NCBI GenBank assembly: GCA_008017065.1
Contig: SSGT01000100.1
Span: forward strand, 1 to 39,879
Source: Crocinitomicaceae bacterium
Lineage (GTDB): Bacteria; Bacteroidota; Bacteroidia; Flavobacteriales_D; Crocinitomicaceae
Reading direction: 5' to 3'
DNA length: 39,879 nt
The notes beneath the pieces are model-generated. The model was not told the origin of the DNA and ran no database searches. It worked only from the letters and a program-made list of their open reading frames with translations. The position numbers and the translations under genes were made by a program. This document shows positions 9,174 to 19,289 of this stretch, in pieces (the first letter of the stretch is position 1; each line of letters begins with the position of its first letter).

Positions 9174-9752
9174 ATGAATGTGATTGAAAATGGATTCCAA
9201 CTTGTGTTGGGATCCAAATCACCGCGACGACAAGAATTGTTAGCGGGAATGGGATTTCAATTTGAAATTCGGACCAAGGATACCGATGAAACTTTTCCAA
9301 CTTCTCTCCAACCAGTAGATGTTCCGGTATTTTTAGCGGAATTAAAGTCAGATGCCTTGGTGGAAACCTTGGTCGAGGGCGAAGTATTGATAACATCGGA
9401 TACGATTGTCTTGTTGGAAGGTGAAATCTTAGGAAAACCAACAGACGCGACACACGCAACGGAAATGCTCCGCCGATTGGCAGGAAAGTCACACGATGTT
9501 GTAACAGGTGTTTGTTTGCGTTCTGCTCAAAAAAAGCATTCGTTTTCGGTTAGCACACGCGTTTATTTCAAACCGCTTTCAACGGAACAAATCAACTATT
9601 ACGTAGCGAATTACAAACCGTTTGACAAAGCTGGAAGTTATGGAATCCAGGAATGGATCGGTTACGTTGGAATCGACAAAATCGAAGGGTCATACTTCAA
9701 CGTGGTTGGGTTACCAACTGCTGAATTGTGGGATGCATTGAAAGCCTTTTAG
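9174..9752 (+). CDS. maf: Maf-like nucleoside triphosphate pyrophosphatase
   Basis: 192 aa. 'LVLGSKSPRRQELLAGMGFQFEI', 'ITSDTIVLLEGEILGKP', 'KAGSYGIQEWIGYVGIDKIEGSYFNVVGLP'. Confidence 0.95.
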   Translation: MNVIENGFQLVLGSKSPRRQELLAGMGFQFEIRTKDTDETFPTSLQPVDVPVFLAELKSDALVETLVEGEVLITSDTIVLLEGEILGKPTDATHATEMLRRLAGKSHDVVTGVCLRSAQKKHSFSVSTRVYFKPLSTEQINYYVANYKPFDKAGSYGIQEWIGYVGIDKIEGSYFNVVGLPTAELWDALKAF

Positions 9753-9758
9753 TCAAAT

Positions 9759-11096
9759 TTAATTAGCAATCCATAAACTTGGATTGATTCGAATTACTTG
9801 CCCTTCTTGTACCAAGTGGATTTCAAAGTGAGCCACCGACAATGTTTCTCCATCGACAGGAAGTAAACTTCCGATTCCTTGTTTTGTAGTTACTTTTGAA
9901 CCCACACCAACGTATACTTCTTGTAAATTACTGTATACTGTTCGGTAATTTCCGTGTTTGATAATCACCACTTTTCCGGCGCCAGGGATTGATAAAACAC
10001 TTGTAACTTCACCCTCAAATACAGCACGAACTTGTGCTGATTTTGGAGCGCTGATGTCCACTCCGTTGTTGTTGGTTGTCACGTTTGGAAGTGTAGGATG
10101 TGCGTGTTTTCCATATCCTTCTGTGATTGTACCAGTTGCTACTGGCCACGGAAGTCTTCCTTTGTTGGATTCAAAACTTTTGTTTAATTCATATTCTTTG
10201 GTTTCCGAAATGGTTGGTACTTTTTTTACCGGTTCACTCGGAGTTGACGTTTCGGTTGGTTTTGAAGCGGTCGTTTTTCCGCTTGTTTTTCCAGTCGATT
10301 TTGTGTTGCTTGCTGTCGCCGCTTTTTCTTTTTCTTTTTTCTCACGCGCTTTGCGTTCTTTTTCCGCAGCTGCAATTTCTTTGTCGATTGCTTCTTTAAT
10401 GCGTTGTTTTAGAACGGCTTTTTTCTTTTCTTCCTCTTTCAAGTTAGCGAGGAGTTTGGCTTCTTCTCCCTTGAGTTTTTGAAATGTTTTTTGTTGTTTT
10501 TCTTTGTCTTTTAAGATAGCCTCTTTCTCCTTGCGTTTTTCTTCCGCTACGCGAATTTTCCGTTCTTTTTCAGTCTCAAGTGACTTTTTTTCGTTCGAAA
10601 TTAATCCTTGATGTTGTAAAATAATCAACTTTTGCTTGCGTTGAATTTCGGCAATTTTCTCTAAGTATTTATTTCTTTTCAACGCTTCAAAATACGTAGA
10701 AGCAGAAAAGATGTACATCATTTTTCCTTGTTTACTACGGTGTTTGTAAGCATAAATACTGAGTTTTTTGTACTGTATTTTTAATCGTGCAATCTTTTCT
10801 GTCAATTCCTTGATTTGTTGGTCTTTTTGCTCAATTTTTAACTCAGCACCACGAATCTGATTGTCAAAATTTTTCAACAATTCTTCCCGGTATTGAACTT
10901 GATTATCAATTACTTTTAATTCATTTAGCGTCGCTTCTTTGGTTGATTTGGTTTTGTCCAAAAGCGATTTGGTATTCGCAATACTTTTTTCCAAACGGTC
11001 TTGTTCTTTCCGAAGTTTATCGCTGTTTTTTTGAGCGAAGGTGGGGAAAACAACGCTTGAAATGAGAATTAAAAAGAGTTTATTCACAGATGCCAT
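9759..11096 (-). CDS. Murein hydrolase activator EnvC-like, M23 family
   Basis: 445 aa. Signal peptide, long Lys/Glu-rich coiled coil, C-terminal LytM/M23-like domain 'NNNGVDISAPKSAQVRAVFEGEVTSVLSIPGAGKVVIIKHGNYRTVYSNL'. Confidence 0.92.
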   Translation of the reverse strand: MASVNKLFLILISSVVFPTFAQKNSDKLRKEQDRLEKSIANTKSLLDKTKSTKEATLNELKVIDNQVQYREELLKNFDNQIRGAELKIEQKDQQIKELTEKIARLKIQYKKLSIYAYKHRSKQGKMMYIFSASTYFEALKRNKYLEKIAEIQRKQKLIILQHQGLISNEKKSLETEKERKIRVAEEKRKEKEAILKDKEKQQKTFQKLKGEEAKLLANLKEEEKKKAVLKQRIKEAIDKEIAAAEKERKAREKKEKEKAATASNTKSTGKTSGKTTASKPTETSTPSEPVKKVPTISETKEYELNKSFESNKGRLPWPVATGTITEGYGKHAHPTLPNVTTNNNGVDISAPKSAQVRAVFEGEVTSVLSIPGAGKVVIIKHGNYRTVYSNLQEVYVGVGSKVTTKQGIGSLLPVDGETLSVAHFEIHLVQEGQVIRINPSLWIAN

Positions 11097-11913
11097 AACT
11101 TTCAGGAATTACCATAATTAACGGTTGACGTTGATTGATTTCGATCTTTTCGTAGTCCAAATTGACGTGAATTACATTTTTTGCTGTAAATACTTGTACA
11201 TAAACTTCTTTGGGAACACTGTAGTTGTCAACCATCTCGCGGGAGATGTAATCAATTTGTACTTTTGTTGAATCCGACGGACTTTCAATTTCCATGCGTT
11301 TCAATCCACGTGCATCGTTAGTAAGATAATATTTGATGATTACTTCATCTGTATCTTCTTCCCTTTTTTTGTCTGGTTTTCCTTTGATTGTGCGCTTGAT
11401 TTCTCGCTTTCGATGGGATGAAATGATGTAATTAAATGGATCGTAAATTTGGAAATATTTCTGATTGGTGTCGTAGCCCAACGGAATTCCTAGTAGTAAT
11501 TCTTCTACGTTGTTGAATTCAAAAGCATAGCCCAAACTTTCTTTTAGTGTCGCTAATTTTGCTTTTGTGAAACATTTGCTTCGTTTGTTTACGATAGTAA
11601 GCGAATCGGTGGTCAACATCGCTCCGAAAATTGGAATTGCAGCGTAAGAAATTGTTGCGTTGATTGCACTGTCTTTCACCAAACGAATTGATGTTTTGAA
11701 CGAAACGCTTTGATTTGTATCCTTGAATTTGGTGCTTATTTTCGAGTAGAAAAACTCCGGCTTTCGGAGAAAAAGGCTGTCCAAAGTGGAAACCAATTCT
11801 CCCGTTTTTTTTCGCTCTAATTTTTCTGTATTTGTCATCATTATTTTGGGAGAACAAGCCACTAATAAGAGTACGCTCGTAACCACAAAATAATACCTAA
11901 TATATCGGTTCAT
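11080..11913 (-). CDS. DUF4292 family lipoprotein
   Basis: Lipobox 'LLLVACSPK'. 'KFKDTNQSVSFKTSIRLVKDSAINATISYAAIPIFGAMLTTDSLTIVNKRSK' typical of DUF4292, and the expected neighbours. Start refined to MNRYIRYYF. Confidence 0.82.
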   Translation of the reverse strand: MNRYIRYYFVVTSVLLLVACSPKIMMTNTEKLERKKTGELVSTLDSLFLRKPEFFYSKISTKFKDTNQSVSFKTSIRLVKDSAINATISYAAIPIFGAMLTTDSLTIVNKRSKCFTKAKLATLKESLGYAFEFNNVEELLLGIPLGYDTNQKYFQIYDPFNYIISSHRKREIKRTIKGKPDKKREEDTDEVIIKYYLTNDARGLKRMEIESPSDSTKVQIDYISREMVDNYSVPKEVYVQVFTAKNVIHVNLDYEKIEINQRQPLIMVIPESYGICE

Positions 11914-13609
11914 AATATGTTTTTGTGTCAATTTTCTTGTTCAAAACTTTGTTTGTTGCACCCAATTCCTTGGCTTTCATCCAATATTGAACAGCTTCTG
12001 TAATTTTTCCCAATTTAAAATAAACGTCACCCAAGTGCTCATTTACGAGTTTGTCTGTTGGACGAATTTGAAACGCATTTTCAAAAATCTTTTTAGCGTC
12101 GTCGTATTTTTCTTTTTGAAATAGAACCCAACCGTATGTGTCCAAATAGCGAGATTCATTTGGTGCTTTCTCGACTACTTTACGAATCATTGTTTCTGCT
12201 TCGTCTAGATCCATTTTTGCAAGTGCTAAATAGTATGCAAAATTATTCAAGGTATTGATTTGATCTGGAACCAATTTTAATGCTACCTGGTAGCTGTCTT
12301 TGCCTTCTGTATATTGTTTTAATCCAAAATACGCTTCTCCTTTTTGCGCATAAAATTCAGATTTTAATTTGTCGTTGTTTACGATGAGGTCTTGCCCGAG
12401 GTTGAGAGCATCTAATGCTTCTTGGTATTTTTTGGTTTGGTTTGCGCTAATTCCGTGTAATAAATAGACATTCACCATTGTTGGAAACAATTCCAAGCAT
12501 TTCTTACTTGCAGCATACAACGTTTCAAAATCACGGTTTTGGTAGTGCATAATCAACACTTGATCCCAAATTGCAAAGCGGGATTCGTCGTATTTCAATG
12601 CGGTTGTGAAATCCAACAATGCTTCTTTGTCTTGTTTGTTCTTCAAGTAAAAATCACCGCGGATCGCATATACTTTTGCTTCGGATGGATATTTGTTGAC
12701 CAAGATTGTATTCAGTTCGATCATATCTGCATCGACATTCGGCTGCGTTTCGTAAATGCTTAATAGGATTTTCATTTTTTGATCCAAGGCGATGTCATCA
12801 CTTTGAAATCCTTTTTTCAATGCGTCAAAAGACGATTTTCGATCCCCAAGTTGATCGTAATATTGTGCCAATGCCATTTGCGCATTTCCATTCGAAGGAT
12901 CAGCTTCAGCCAATAAAATCAAGTAGTCGTAAGCTTTATTTTGCTGTTTTTTTTCAAAATAATAATCAACCAAATTGGCAAGCAACTGCGCATCTTTTGG
13001 ATATACTTTCAGACCTTTGTTGATTTCGTTCAACGCTTTGTCATCTTGCTTCAGTTGGCGGTACAAGTGAAATTTTTCGATCGATAATTCGGGATTTACG
13101 CCCATTTGATCTTCGAGCTTATCGAGTGCTTTGATTGCACCTGCTTCGTCGTTTGATCGCATCAGGCATTCCGCATAGGAAAACAACCATTCCGTATTCC
13201 TAGGTTCTTTTTCTACGAGTTTTTGGAAGTTTTTGGCAGCTTCAGCAAAGTTTTTTTGCTGGTAATACATGTATGCCAATTCTTCGGTATACCACGGGTT
13301 TTTCGGGTCGATTTTGGATGCTTTTTGAATCGACTCCATGGATTTATTCATTTGCTTTGTTTCCAAATACAATTGTGACAACGCATAATGAACCGCGTCG
13401 TCGTTGGGGCGAACCGCCAAGCAAGATTCAAAAAGCGCAATCGCTTCTATGAGTTGACCGCGTTGTTTTAAGCGCACACCTTCGTGAAACTTCTCGATAT
13501 ACGGGTGATCCGCCTTCGAAAAAGCAACTGATTCTTTAGGTTTTTTTAACGACCCACACGAGGTCAAAAACACGGAAACACCGAAAATATAGAGAAGTTT
13601 CTTTTGCAT
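11897..13609 (-). CDS. Tetratricopeptide-repeat lipoprotein
   Basis: 570 aa. Lipobox 'FLTSCGSLKK', many TPR motifs such as 'AEAAKNFQKLVEKEPRNTEWLFSYAECLM'. Confidence 0.9.
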   Translation of the reverse strand: MQKKLLYIFGVSVFLTSCGSLKKPKESVAFSKADHPYIEKFHEGVRLKQRGQLIEAIALFESCLAVRPNDDAVHYALSQLYLETKQMNKSMESIQKASKIDPKNPWYTEELAYMYYQQKNFAEAAKNFQKLVEKEPRNTEWLFSYAECLMRSNDEAGAIKALDKLEDQMGVNPELSIEKFHLYRQLKQDDKALNEINKGLKVYPKDAQLLANLVDYYFEKKQQNKAYDYLILLAEADPSNGNAQMALAQYYDQLGDRKSSFDALKKGFQSDDIALDQKMKILLSIYETQPNVDADMIELNTILVNKYPSEAKVYAIRGDFYLKNKQDKEALLDFTTALKYDESRFAIWDQVLIMHYQNRDFETLYAASKKCLELFPTMVNVYLLHGISANQTKKYQEALDALNLGQDLIVNNDKLKSEFYAQKGEAYFGLKQYTEGKDSYQVALKLVPDQINTLNNFAYYLALAKMDLDEAETMIRKVVEKAPNESRYLDTYGWVLFQKEKYDDAKKIFENAFQIRPTDKLVNEHLGDVYFKLGKITEAVQYWMKAKELGATNKVLNKKIDTKTYYEPIY

Positions 13610-14617
13610 TTAATCGATTGTTGAATAATCACTCAAACTCAAATCTCGGGCCAAACCTTTGTATTTCGCATGGTTTCCGATCATTGAGTCTTTCATATTG
13701 GCGTCACTAATGGTCGTATGATCCTGCAAAATACTGTTTTTTATGATTGAATTGGTAATTTTTGATCCTTTTCCCAAGGAAACGTGAGGACCGATAATTG
13801 AATTTTCGATCACCACATTTTCACCGATGTAACAAGGTGGAATTACAATTGAGCTAATCAATTGTGTAGATCCAGCTACCATTTGCATGTTTTTTTCGTA
13901 ATCAAATTCCAATACGCGTTGGTTGGTGTAAACCGTTACTTCTTTGTTTCCACAATCCAACCATTCGTTCACTTTTCCTGGTTTGAATTTTTTTCCTTTT
14001 TCGGTCAAACGACGCAATGCGTCCGGCAATTGGTATTCTCCACTTTTGATGACTTCGTTGTCAATCAAGTATTCCAATTCGGTGCGCAATGCTTCACCTT
14101 CTTTGAAATAGTAAATTCCAATCATCGCCAAGTCTGAAACGTAGGTTTGTGGCTTTTCAACAAAATCAATAATTTCTCCGTTGTCGTTCAATTTTACCAC
14201 ACCAAAAGCCGAAGGATCTTCGATTTGTTTTACCCACAAAATGCCGTCTGCAGCAGGATCAATTTTGAAATCTGCGCGAAACAAGGTGTCTGCAAAAGCA
14301 ACCACTACAGGTCCTTCCAGTTTTTCTTTCGCACACAAAACAGCGTGCGCCGTACCCAAGGGTTTGTCTTGGTAATGAATCGATCCTTTAGCTCCAAGTT
14401 TTGCAGCAACTTCAATCAATTCCGCCTCAACTTCGGCACCAAAATCACCGACTACGAATGCAATTTCTTCAATCGGTTCACTGCAAACTACAGCGATGTC
14501 TTCTACCAATCGGTGAACAATTGGTTTTCCTCCAACCGGCACAAGTGGTTTTGGAACGGTCAATGTGTGTGGTCTTAAACGGCTACCACGACCAGCCATA
14601 GGTACGATTACTTTCAT
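13610..14617 (-). CDS. Sugar phosphate nucleotidyltransferase
   Basis: 335 aa. 'MKVIVPMAGRGSRLRPHTLTVPKPLVPVGGKPIVHRLVEDI' plus a left-handed beta-helix-like C-terminus 'IGENVVIENSIIGPHVSLGKGSKITNSIIKNSIL'. Confidence 0.93.
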   Translation of the reverse strand: MKVIVPMAGRGSRLRPHTLTVPKPLVPVGGKPIVHRLVEDIAVVCSEPIEEIAFVVGDFGAEVEAELIEVAAKLGAKGSIHYQDKPLGTAHAVLCAKEKLEGPVVVAFADTLFRADFKIDPAADGILWVKQIEDPSAFGVVKLNDNGEIIDFVEKPQTYVSDLAMIGIYYFKEGEALRTELEYLIDNEVIKSGEYQLPDALRRLTEKGKKFKPGKVNEWLDCGNKEVTVYTNQRVLEFDYEKNMQMVAGSTQLISSIVIPPCYIGENVVIENSIIGPHVSLGKGSKITNSIIKNSILQDHTTISDANMKDSMIGNHAKYKGLARDLSLSDYSTID

Positions 14618-16152
14618 TTTATAAATTTTAAAGATGGTTCTGACAAATAATTATTTGGTTTAAAAAAACGAAGAGAAAAATCTAGGTTACTTAGATAGAT
14701 ATCTCTATCGTTTAAATTAAAAAAGGGAATTTTGTTTTTAAATTGCTTCAAGCAATATTGAACTATTTCTATGGAAGCATTATCGCTAAGGAATAAATAG
14801 GGAAAGTCTGTTTTGGAATTTTTTTTAGTTAGAAATTGGTTGTTTTCCTCTAAGAAAGCGCCTTGAATATTTTCTAAAACTTCGATACCTGATTTTGGAT
14901 TAAAGAATAGTGTAAAAACATTTTCTTCGTTTTTATCAATTTCTGAAATGAATTTTTTTGCACGTTCAGGATGAGAAGAAGCGATTTTTAAATCTTCTAA
15001 AAATTGGTTGATTTCGCTTTCTTTTAAAAAAATATAGTCTTTTTCGTCTGTAATTCTATAGAACGCTTTTTGTTGAAGACACAAATTTTCATGAATTAAA
15101 TCTTCATCTTTAAACACAGAATTGAATAAAATTGATTTATAAAAATCATTTCGTTCTTCAGCAATCATAGACTCTGAAACATTGATATTATAGGAAATAC
15201 CAACATGTATCCATTCATTGTTAAATCGAATCAGTCCTATATTTATCGCTTGATTTTTGGTAATAGTTGGATTATTGTAAGACTTTTTTACCAAACTTAT
15301 TTTTTTATCTGAAGCCAAATGATTTAAAAACAAATAGTTATTATCGATTTCTTCAACCACAAAATTTCCCTGAAGCATTACACTTATGCTGCTAATAGAC
15401 GTATATAAAGGATGCTCTTTCCCTAAATACTCAGCAACTAATTCATTTGATCTTAAATGAAGCAAACGGGTTTTTTGATTCAATATAAACTCCGTTGTTA
15501 CGGCATATAGTAATTGTGAAATGTATTCTAATTGTTCAACGTCTTTTATTTCTTCGAGCTTTTCTGAATACCGTTGCCCGATGTCTGGGATAAACAAATA
15601 GGACTCTAAAAACAGCTTTTCCATTAGTTTTCGAATCTCAAAGAATTGATCTATAAAATCATCTTTTATTTCGAGTGTGTAACAAGATTGTAAAACCGTA
15701 TTTTCAGGTGCATATTCATAATGCCTATCAAAAACATCAATGATATCATTTGCGATTTTTAAGAGTAATTCTATGTTTGGGTGAATTACTCGATCTTTTG
15801 AAGATGTATTTATAAAGTACCAAGTTAAAAAAGCAATATCTTCCGGGTTTATTTCATCGTCTAAATATGCATCATTACAATCAAAAAAAGGCATTTTCTT
15901 ACCATACATTTCTTGATGTTTCTTTCTAAAAGTATCAAAAATACGTGTTTTTGATATCACATCTTCAAAATAGGAAGTGATGAAACATGAAAACAAATGG
16001 GGATCTATATCACTCTCAAAAATGGATCCAAAATAAAAAATGAGTTCATCATTAACCTCATTGGCAACTTTTAAATAAAATAAATCTGAAGCACTATGTC
16101 CGTTATATGGTTTGTATGCTTTCCAATCTTGGATGTAAATTTTTCCTTTCAA
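14614..16152 (-). CDS. Uncharacterised 512-aa protein, possibly DUF3843-like
   Basis: Long AT-rich ORF 'MKGKIYIQDWKAYKPYNGHSASDLFYLKVANEVNDEL...'. The N-terminus resembles DUF3843 from memory only. Its stop overlaps the nucleotidyltransferase start as ATGA. Confidence 0.75.
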   Translation of the reverse strand: MKGKIYIQDWKAYKPYNGHSASDLFYLKVANEVNDELIFYFGSIFESDIDPHLFSCFITSYFEDVISKTRIFDTFRKKHQEMYGKKMPFFDCNDAYLDDEINPEDIAFLTWYFINTSSKDRVIHPNIELLLKIANDIIDVFDRHYEYAPENTVLQSCYTLEIKDDFIDQFFEIRKLMEKLFLESYLFIPDIGQRYSEKLEEIKDVEQLEYISQLLYAVTTEFILNQKTRLLHLRSNELVAEYLGKEHPLYTSISSISVMLQGNFVVEEIDNNYLFLNHLASDKKISLVKKSYNNPTITKNQAINIGLIRFNNEWIHVGISYNINVSESMIAEERNDFYKSILFNSVFKDEDLIHENLCLQQKAFYRITDEKDYIFLKESEINQFLEDLKIASSHPERAKKFISEIDKNEENVFTLFFNPKSGIEVLENIQGAFLEENNQFLTKKNSKTDFPYLFLSDNASIEIVQYCLKQFKNKIPFFNLNDRDIYLSNLDFSLRFFKPNNYLSEPSLKFIK

Positions 16153-16318
16153 GATAATTATAAACTTTTTTTCAAAATTAATTCTTTTTGTTTCGGAATA
16201 TCTGCATTTTTTCAGTTTCTAAATCTTCTGTTTTTCAAATTCTGAAACAATGTTTGGTTGTTTAGTAATTAATTGCCAAAAGTCAAAACTATTGATTTTC
16301 AATTAAAAAAACAGAAAA

Positions 16319-16753
16319 TTATTTTTTTCCAGTGCTTCCAAATCCTCCGTCGCCACGGTGTGTTTCGCTCAACGTTACAGTTGAAATCCATTCTGCCTGC
16401 TCAACGGAAGCAAAAACCAGTTGGGCAATGCGTTCGCCGGATTCAATTGTAAATGAATCGTTGGAAAGGTTGATGAGCAAAACGCCAATTTCTCCACGAT
16501 AATCCGCGTCGATTGTCCCGGGAGAATTGAGAACAGTAATTCCATTTTTAAATGCCAAACCGCTTCTTGGGCGCACTTGTGCTTCAAAACCAACAGGAAT
16601 TTCGATGAAAAGTCCAGTCGGAATGAGTCTTCGTTCCAAGGGTTTCAGCGTGATTGTTTCTGAAATAAATGCCCGCAAATCTAACCCCGCCGAAGCGATC
16701 GTTTCGTAAGCTGGCAGCGCATTGTTGGATTTGTTAATGATGTTTACGTTCAT
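16319..16753 (-). CDS. dut: dUTP diphosphatase
   Basis: '[29 protein letters not shown]', '[37 protein letters not shown]', '[10 protein letters not shown]', '[12 protein letters not shown]'. Confidence 0.97.
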   Translation of the reverse strand: MNVNIINKSNNALPAYETIASAGLDLRAFISETITLKPLERRLIPTGLFIEIPVGFEAQVRPRSGLAFKNGITVLNSPGTIDADYRGEIGVLLINLSNDSFTIESGERIAQLVFASVEQAEWISTVTLSETHRGDGGFGSTGKK

Positions 16754-16856
16754 GCTTCTACTCAATATTTGGCGAAGATACTATTTTTTATGTTTTCTAC
16801 ATTTTTTCAATCTGTTGACTAAGCGTGTGTTTACGTCGTTTCCTTACAATATTCCG

Positions 16857-16864
16857 TATATTTG
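16857..16864 (+). promoter_or_regulatory. Bacteroidota -7 element TATATTTG, promoter for the cysQ operon
   Basis: TAnnTTTG 20 bp upstream of the ATG at 16885. Confidence 0.6.
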
Positions 16865-16884
16865 TTTGAAACATACACACAACC

Positions 16885-17715
16885 ATGCAATTGAATAATT
16901 TTCAACTACCAACCAACCTCCTTGTAGCGATTGAAGCAGCGATTGAAGCAGCAACGTTGATCATGCGTTTTTACAGCGATGGATTCAACGCCAACGCCAA
17001 ATCAGACGGAAGTCCGGTCACAGAAGCGGATATTGCTTCTTCGGCGCTAATTCGGTCTATGTTGCTTAAAACCAACATTGCGGTGATGGACGAAGAAATT
17101 CAAAATGCGCATTTTGACGAGCGTAAAAATTGGGAGGCCTACTGGTGTATCGATCCATTGGACGGTACCAAAGAGTTTGTCAAACGCAACGGTGAGTTTG
17201 TGGTCAATATCGCCTTGATTGAAAACCAACAAGCTACGTTTGGCGTGATTGCTTCTCCTGTAAAAAAGGAGTTGATTTTTGGAGGTCCTGCGTTTGGCGC
17301 GTTTCATACCGATTTTGGATTGTTTGCTCGCGGTGAAGCGCGCAAGTTAACACCGTTCAGGCGCACTGATCGCAATTTGTCTCTTGTTTCGTCCCGTTCT
17401 CACCACGTTGGAAGCGAACGTATTTTTGTTGACCGCTTGCTTCACGAGTTTGGTGAAGTGGAGTTTATTCAACGCGGTAGCGCACTTAAATTTTTTGATT
17501 TGGTACTCGGAAATGCAGACGTTTATCCGCGTTTTGCGCCAACGATGGAGTGGGACATTGCGGCAGGGCAAGCAATTTTAGAAGCGCTGGGTGGAAAAGT
17601 GTTGAATGTCGAAACCAATCAATCCTTGGTGTACAACAAAGAAAATTTACTGAATCCCCATTTTATTGCAAAAACTTCTTCATTTTTGCGTGAAGAACAA
17701 AACAAAAAAGCATGA
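16885..17715 (+). CDS. cysQ: 3'(2'),5'-bisphosphate nucleotidase
   Basis: 276 aa inositol monophosphatase fold. 'KSDGSPVTEADIASS', 'WCIDPLDGTKEFVKRNGEFVVNIALIE', 'PTMEWDIAAGQAILEALGG'. Confidence 0.92.
   Translation: MQLNNFQLPTNLLVAIEAAIEAATLIMRFYSDGFNANAKSDGSPVTEADIASSALIRSMLLKTNIAVMDEEIQNAHFDERKNWEAYWCIDPLDGTKEFVKRNGEFVVNIALIENQQATFGVIASPVKKELIFGGPAFGAFHTDFGLFARGEARKLTPFRRTDRNLSLVSSRSHHVGSERIFVDRLLHEFGEVEFIQRGSALKFFDLVLGNADVYPRFAPTMEWDIAAGQAILEALGGKVLNVETNQSLVYNKENLLNPHFIAKTSSFLREEQNKKA
16927..16950 (+). repeat. 12-bp perfect tandem duplication GCGATTGAAGCA x2 inside cysQ
   Basis: Read directly; encodes AIEAAIEA. Confidence 0.9.
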
Positions 17716-19289
17716 AAAAGTTTTGGGTAAGATGTACGTGTTGGCTACTTTGTTCCCCAATTGGGTTTTCTGTGGCACAACAAAACACCTTGCCAATGCA
17801 TGTTTTTTACAAAGAAAAATTTTTAGAAAATACGCCCAATCAATCCTTGGAAACGTTTTTCCCTGCTACCGAGAATCAACTCAATTTACATCGGATTATT
17901 CGCGACTCGTCGGTTCAATATTACGACGGTACAGAATGGTTGTTTAAAAAACATTGGGTAAGTTTCTCAAATTCAGAAGGGTCAATTTCAATCAGTCCGC
18001 TGGTAGATTTTACGCTTGGAAAAGAAACAACCGACACTTCCGGACAACGTTTATTTCGCAATACGCGAGGTGTTTACATCGAAGGTGAATTGCTCAAACG
18101 AATCGGATTCAATTTTGTATTTGCTGAAAATCAGGCCCGGTTCATGAATTATGAAGCTGCTTTTTTTCGCAGTCGGGGTGAAAAATACATTGGGGTTGGA
18201 AATTATTCTACGCAAAACGCAGTCATTCCCGGAGGATCACGCACAAAGCCTTTCAAGGGAAATGCATTTGATTATGCATATTCTGTTGGAAGTATTCATT
18301 TTCAAGCCACAAAACAACTTGATTTTGAATTCGGAAATACACCACAATTCGTGGGTGTTGGTTATCGTTCGCTGTTACTTTCCGACAATACACTCGGTGC
18401 ATTGTATCTGCGTACGAAATGGAAAATATCGGATCGATGGAGTTATCAACTGATGTTTCGCAAAAACAATAATTTGTACCGGAAACCACTCACGCAGCAA
18501 GTGGAATCGGTCTACGAGTCGAAACTATTCGGGATGACGTATTTGACGTTTAAACCGATTTCAAATGTATCCATCAGTTTGTTTTCTGCAGGCAATCAAT
18601 TGCGGGGCGACTCGTTGGTGAAACATGGTATTGCACTCCAAATGATCGCACCGATTCCTTTGATTCAAAACGACCTTATTTTTGGAAATTCCGCATTATT
18701 CAATGGAATTTCGGGAATAAACATTGATTTTGCACTGAAGCAAAGTCGATTCTACGGTCAATTGGTGATCGACAAAATCGGACAAAAACACGTGGTGGCG
18801 GGTCAAGTTGGCGCACATTTTTTCAAGATAGCTTCGGTTAAAAACTTGCACGCGCAAGTGGAAGTCAATCTTGTACCGAAAGATTTCTACGCCGACAAAA
18901 ATCCGAAATTGAGTTACAGCAATTTCAATCTGCCGTTGGCACACATCAAAGGCAATAATTTTGGAGAAATCATTGTTAGAGGCGACTACGAAGTGAAACG
19001 TTTTTTCGTTTCGTCTAAATCGGTTTATTACGCCGGCTTGAAGGGAAACGATTCGATCCCAATGACGTCTCATTCCATCTTCGAAATGCAATTCAACGTG
19101 CCTAACCAAACTGCAACAACGTTTATTCAAGAGTTTGAATTGGGTTACCGCATCAACCGCAAATACAACGCGCTATTTTCGATTGGTTGGAAAGGGAGAT
19201 TTTATCAGTCAAGTGTCGGAAAGTTGGATCAGCAAATGGTTTTCATCGGGTTGAAGACGGGAATTTTTAACCAATATTTAGATTTCTGA
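17712..19289 (+). CDS. Outer-membrane beta-barrel, Wzi/RemB-like capsule assembly family
   Basis: 525 aa with signal peptide. 'FEFGNTPQFVGVGYRSLLLSDNTLGALYLRTKWKISDRWSYQLMF' and 'FYGQLVIDKIGQ' style motifs. 4-bp ATGA overlap with cysQ. Confidence 0.72.
   Translation: MKKFWVRCTCWLLCSPIGFSVAQQNTLPMHVFYKEKFLENTPNQSLETFFPATENQLNLHRIIRDSSVQYYDGTEWLFKKHWVSFSNSEGSISISPLVDFTLGKETTDTSGQRLFRNTRGVYIEGELLKRIGFNFVFAENQARFMNYEAAFFRSRGEKYIGVGNYSTQNAVIPGGSRTKPFKGNAFDYAYSVGSIHFQATKQLDFEFGNTPQFVGVGYRSLLLSDNTLGALYLRTKWKISDRWSYQLMFRKNNNLYRKPLTQQVESVYESKLFGMTYLTFKPISNVSISLFSAGNQLRGDSLVKHGIALQMIAPIPLIQNDLIFGNSALFNGISGINIDFALKQSRFYGQLVIDKIGQKHVVAGQVGAHFFKIASVKNLHAQVEVNLVPKDFYADKNPKLSYSNFNLPLAHIKGNNFGEIIVRGDYEVKRFFVSSKSVYYAGLKGNDSIPMTSHSIFEMQFNVPNQTATTFIQEFELGYRINRKYNALFSIGWKGRFYQSSVGKLDQQMVFIGLKTGIFNQYLDF

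Noticed and set aside
9958-10482. 174-aa plus-strand ORF (and 10127..10399) antisense to the EnvC-like gene
   Set aside because: Low-complexity Phe/Ser/Leu-rich translation of the reverse of a Lys/Glu-rich coiled coil; an artefact.
14147-14578. 143-aa plus-strand ORF opposite the nucleotidyltransferase
   Set aside because: Antisense to a confident enzyme gene; Phe/Asn-rich without motifs.
16927-16950. Tandem 12-bp duplication in cysQ as a phase-variable repeat
   Set aside because: Only two copies, unit divisible by three, so no frameshift switching; encodes a plausible helix repeat AIEAAIEA.
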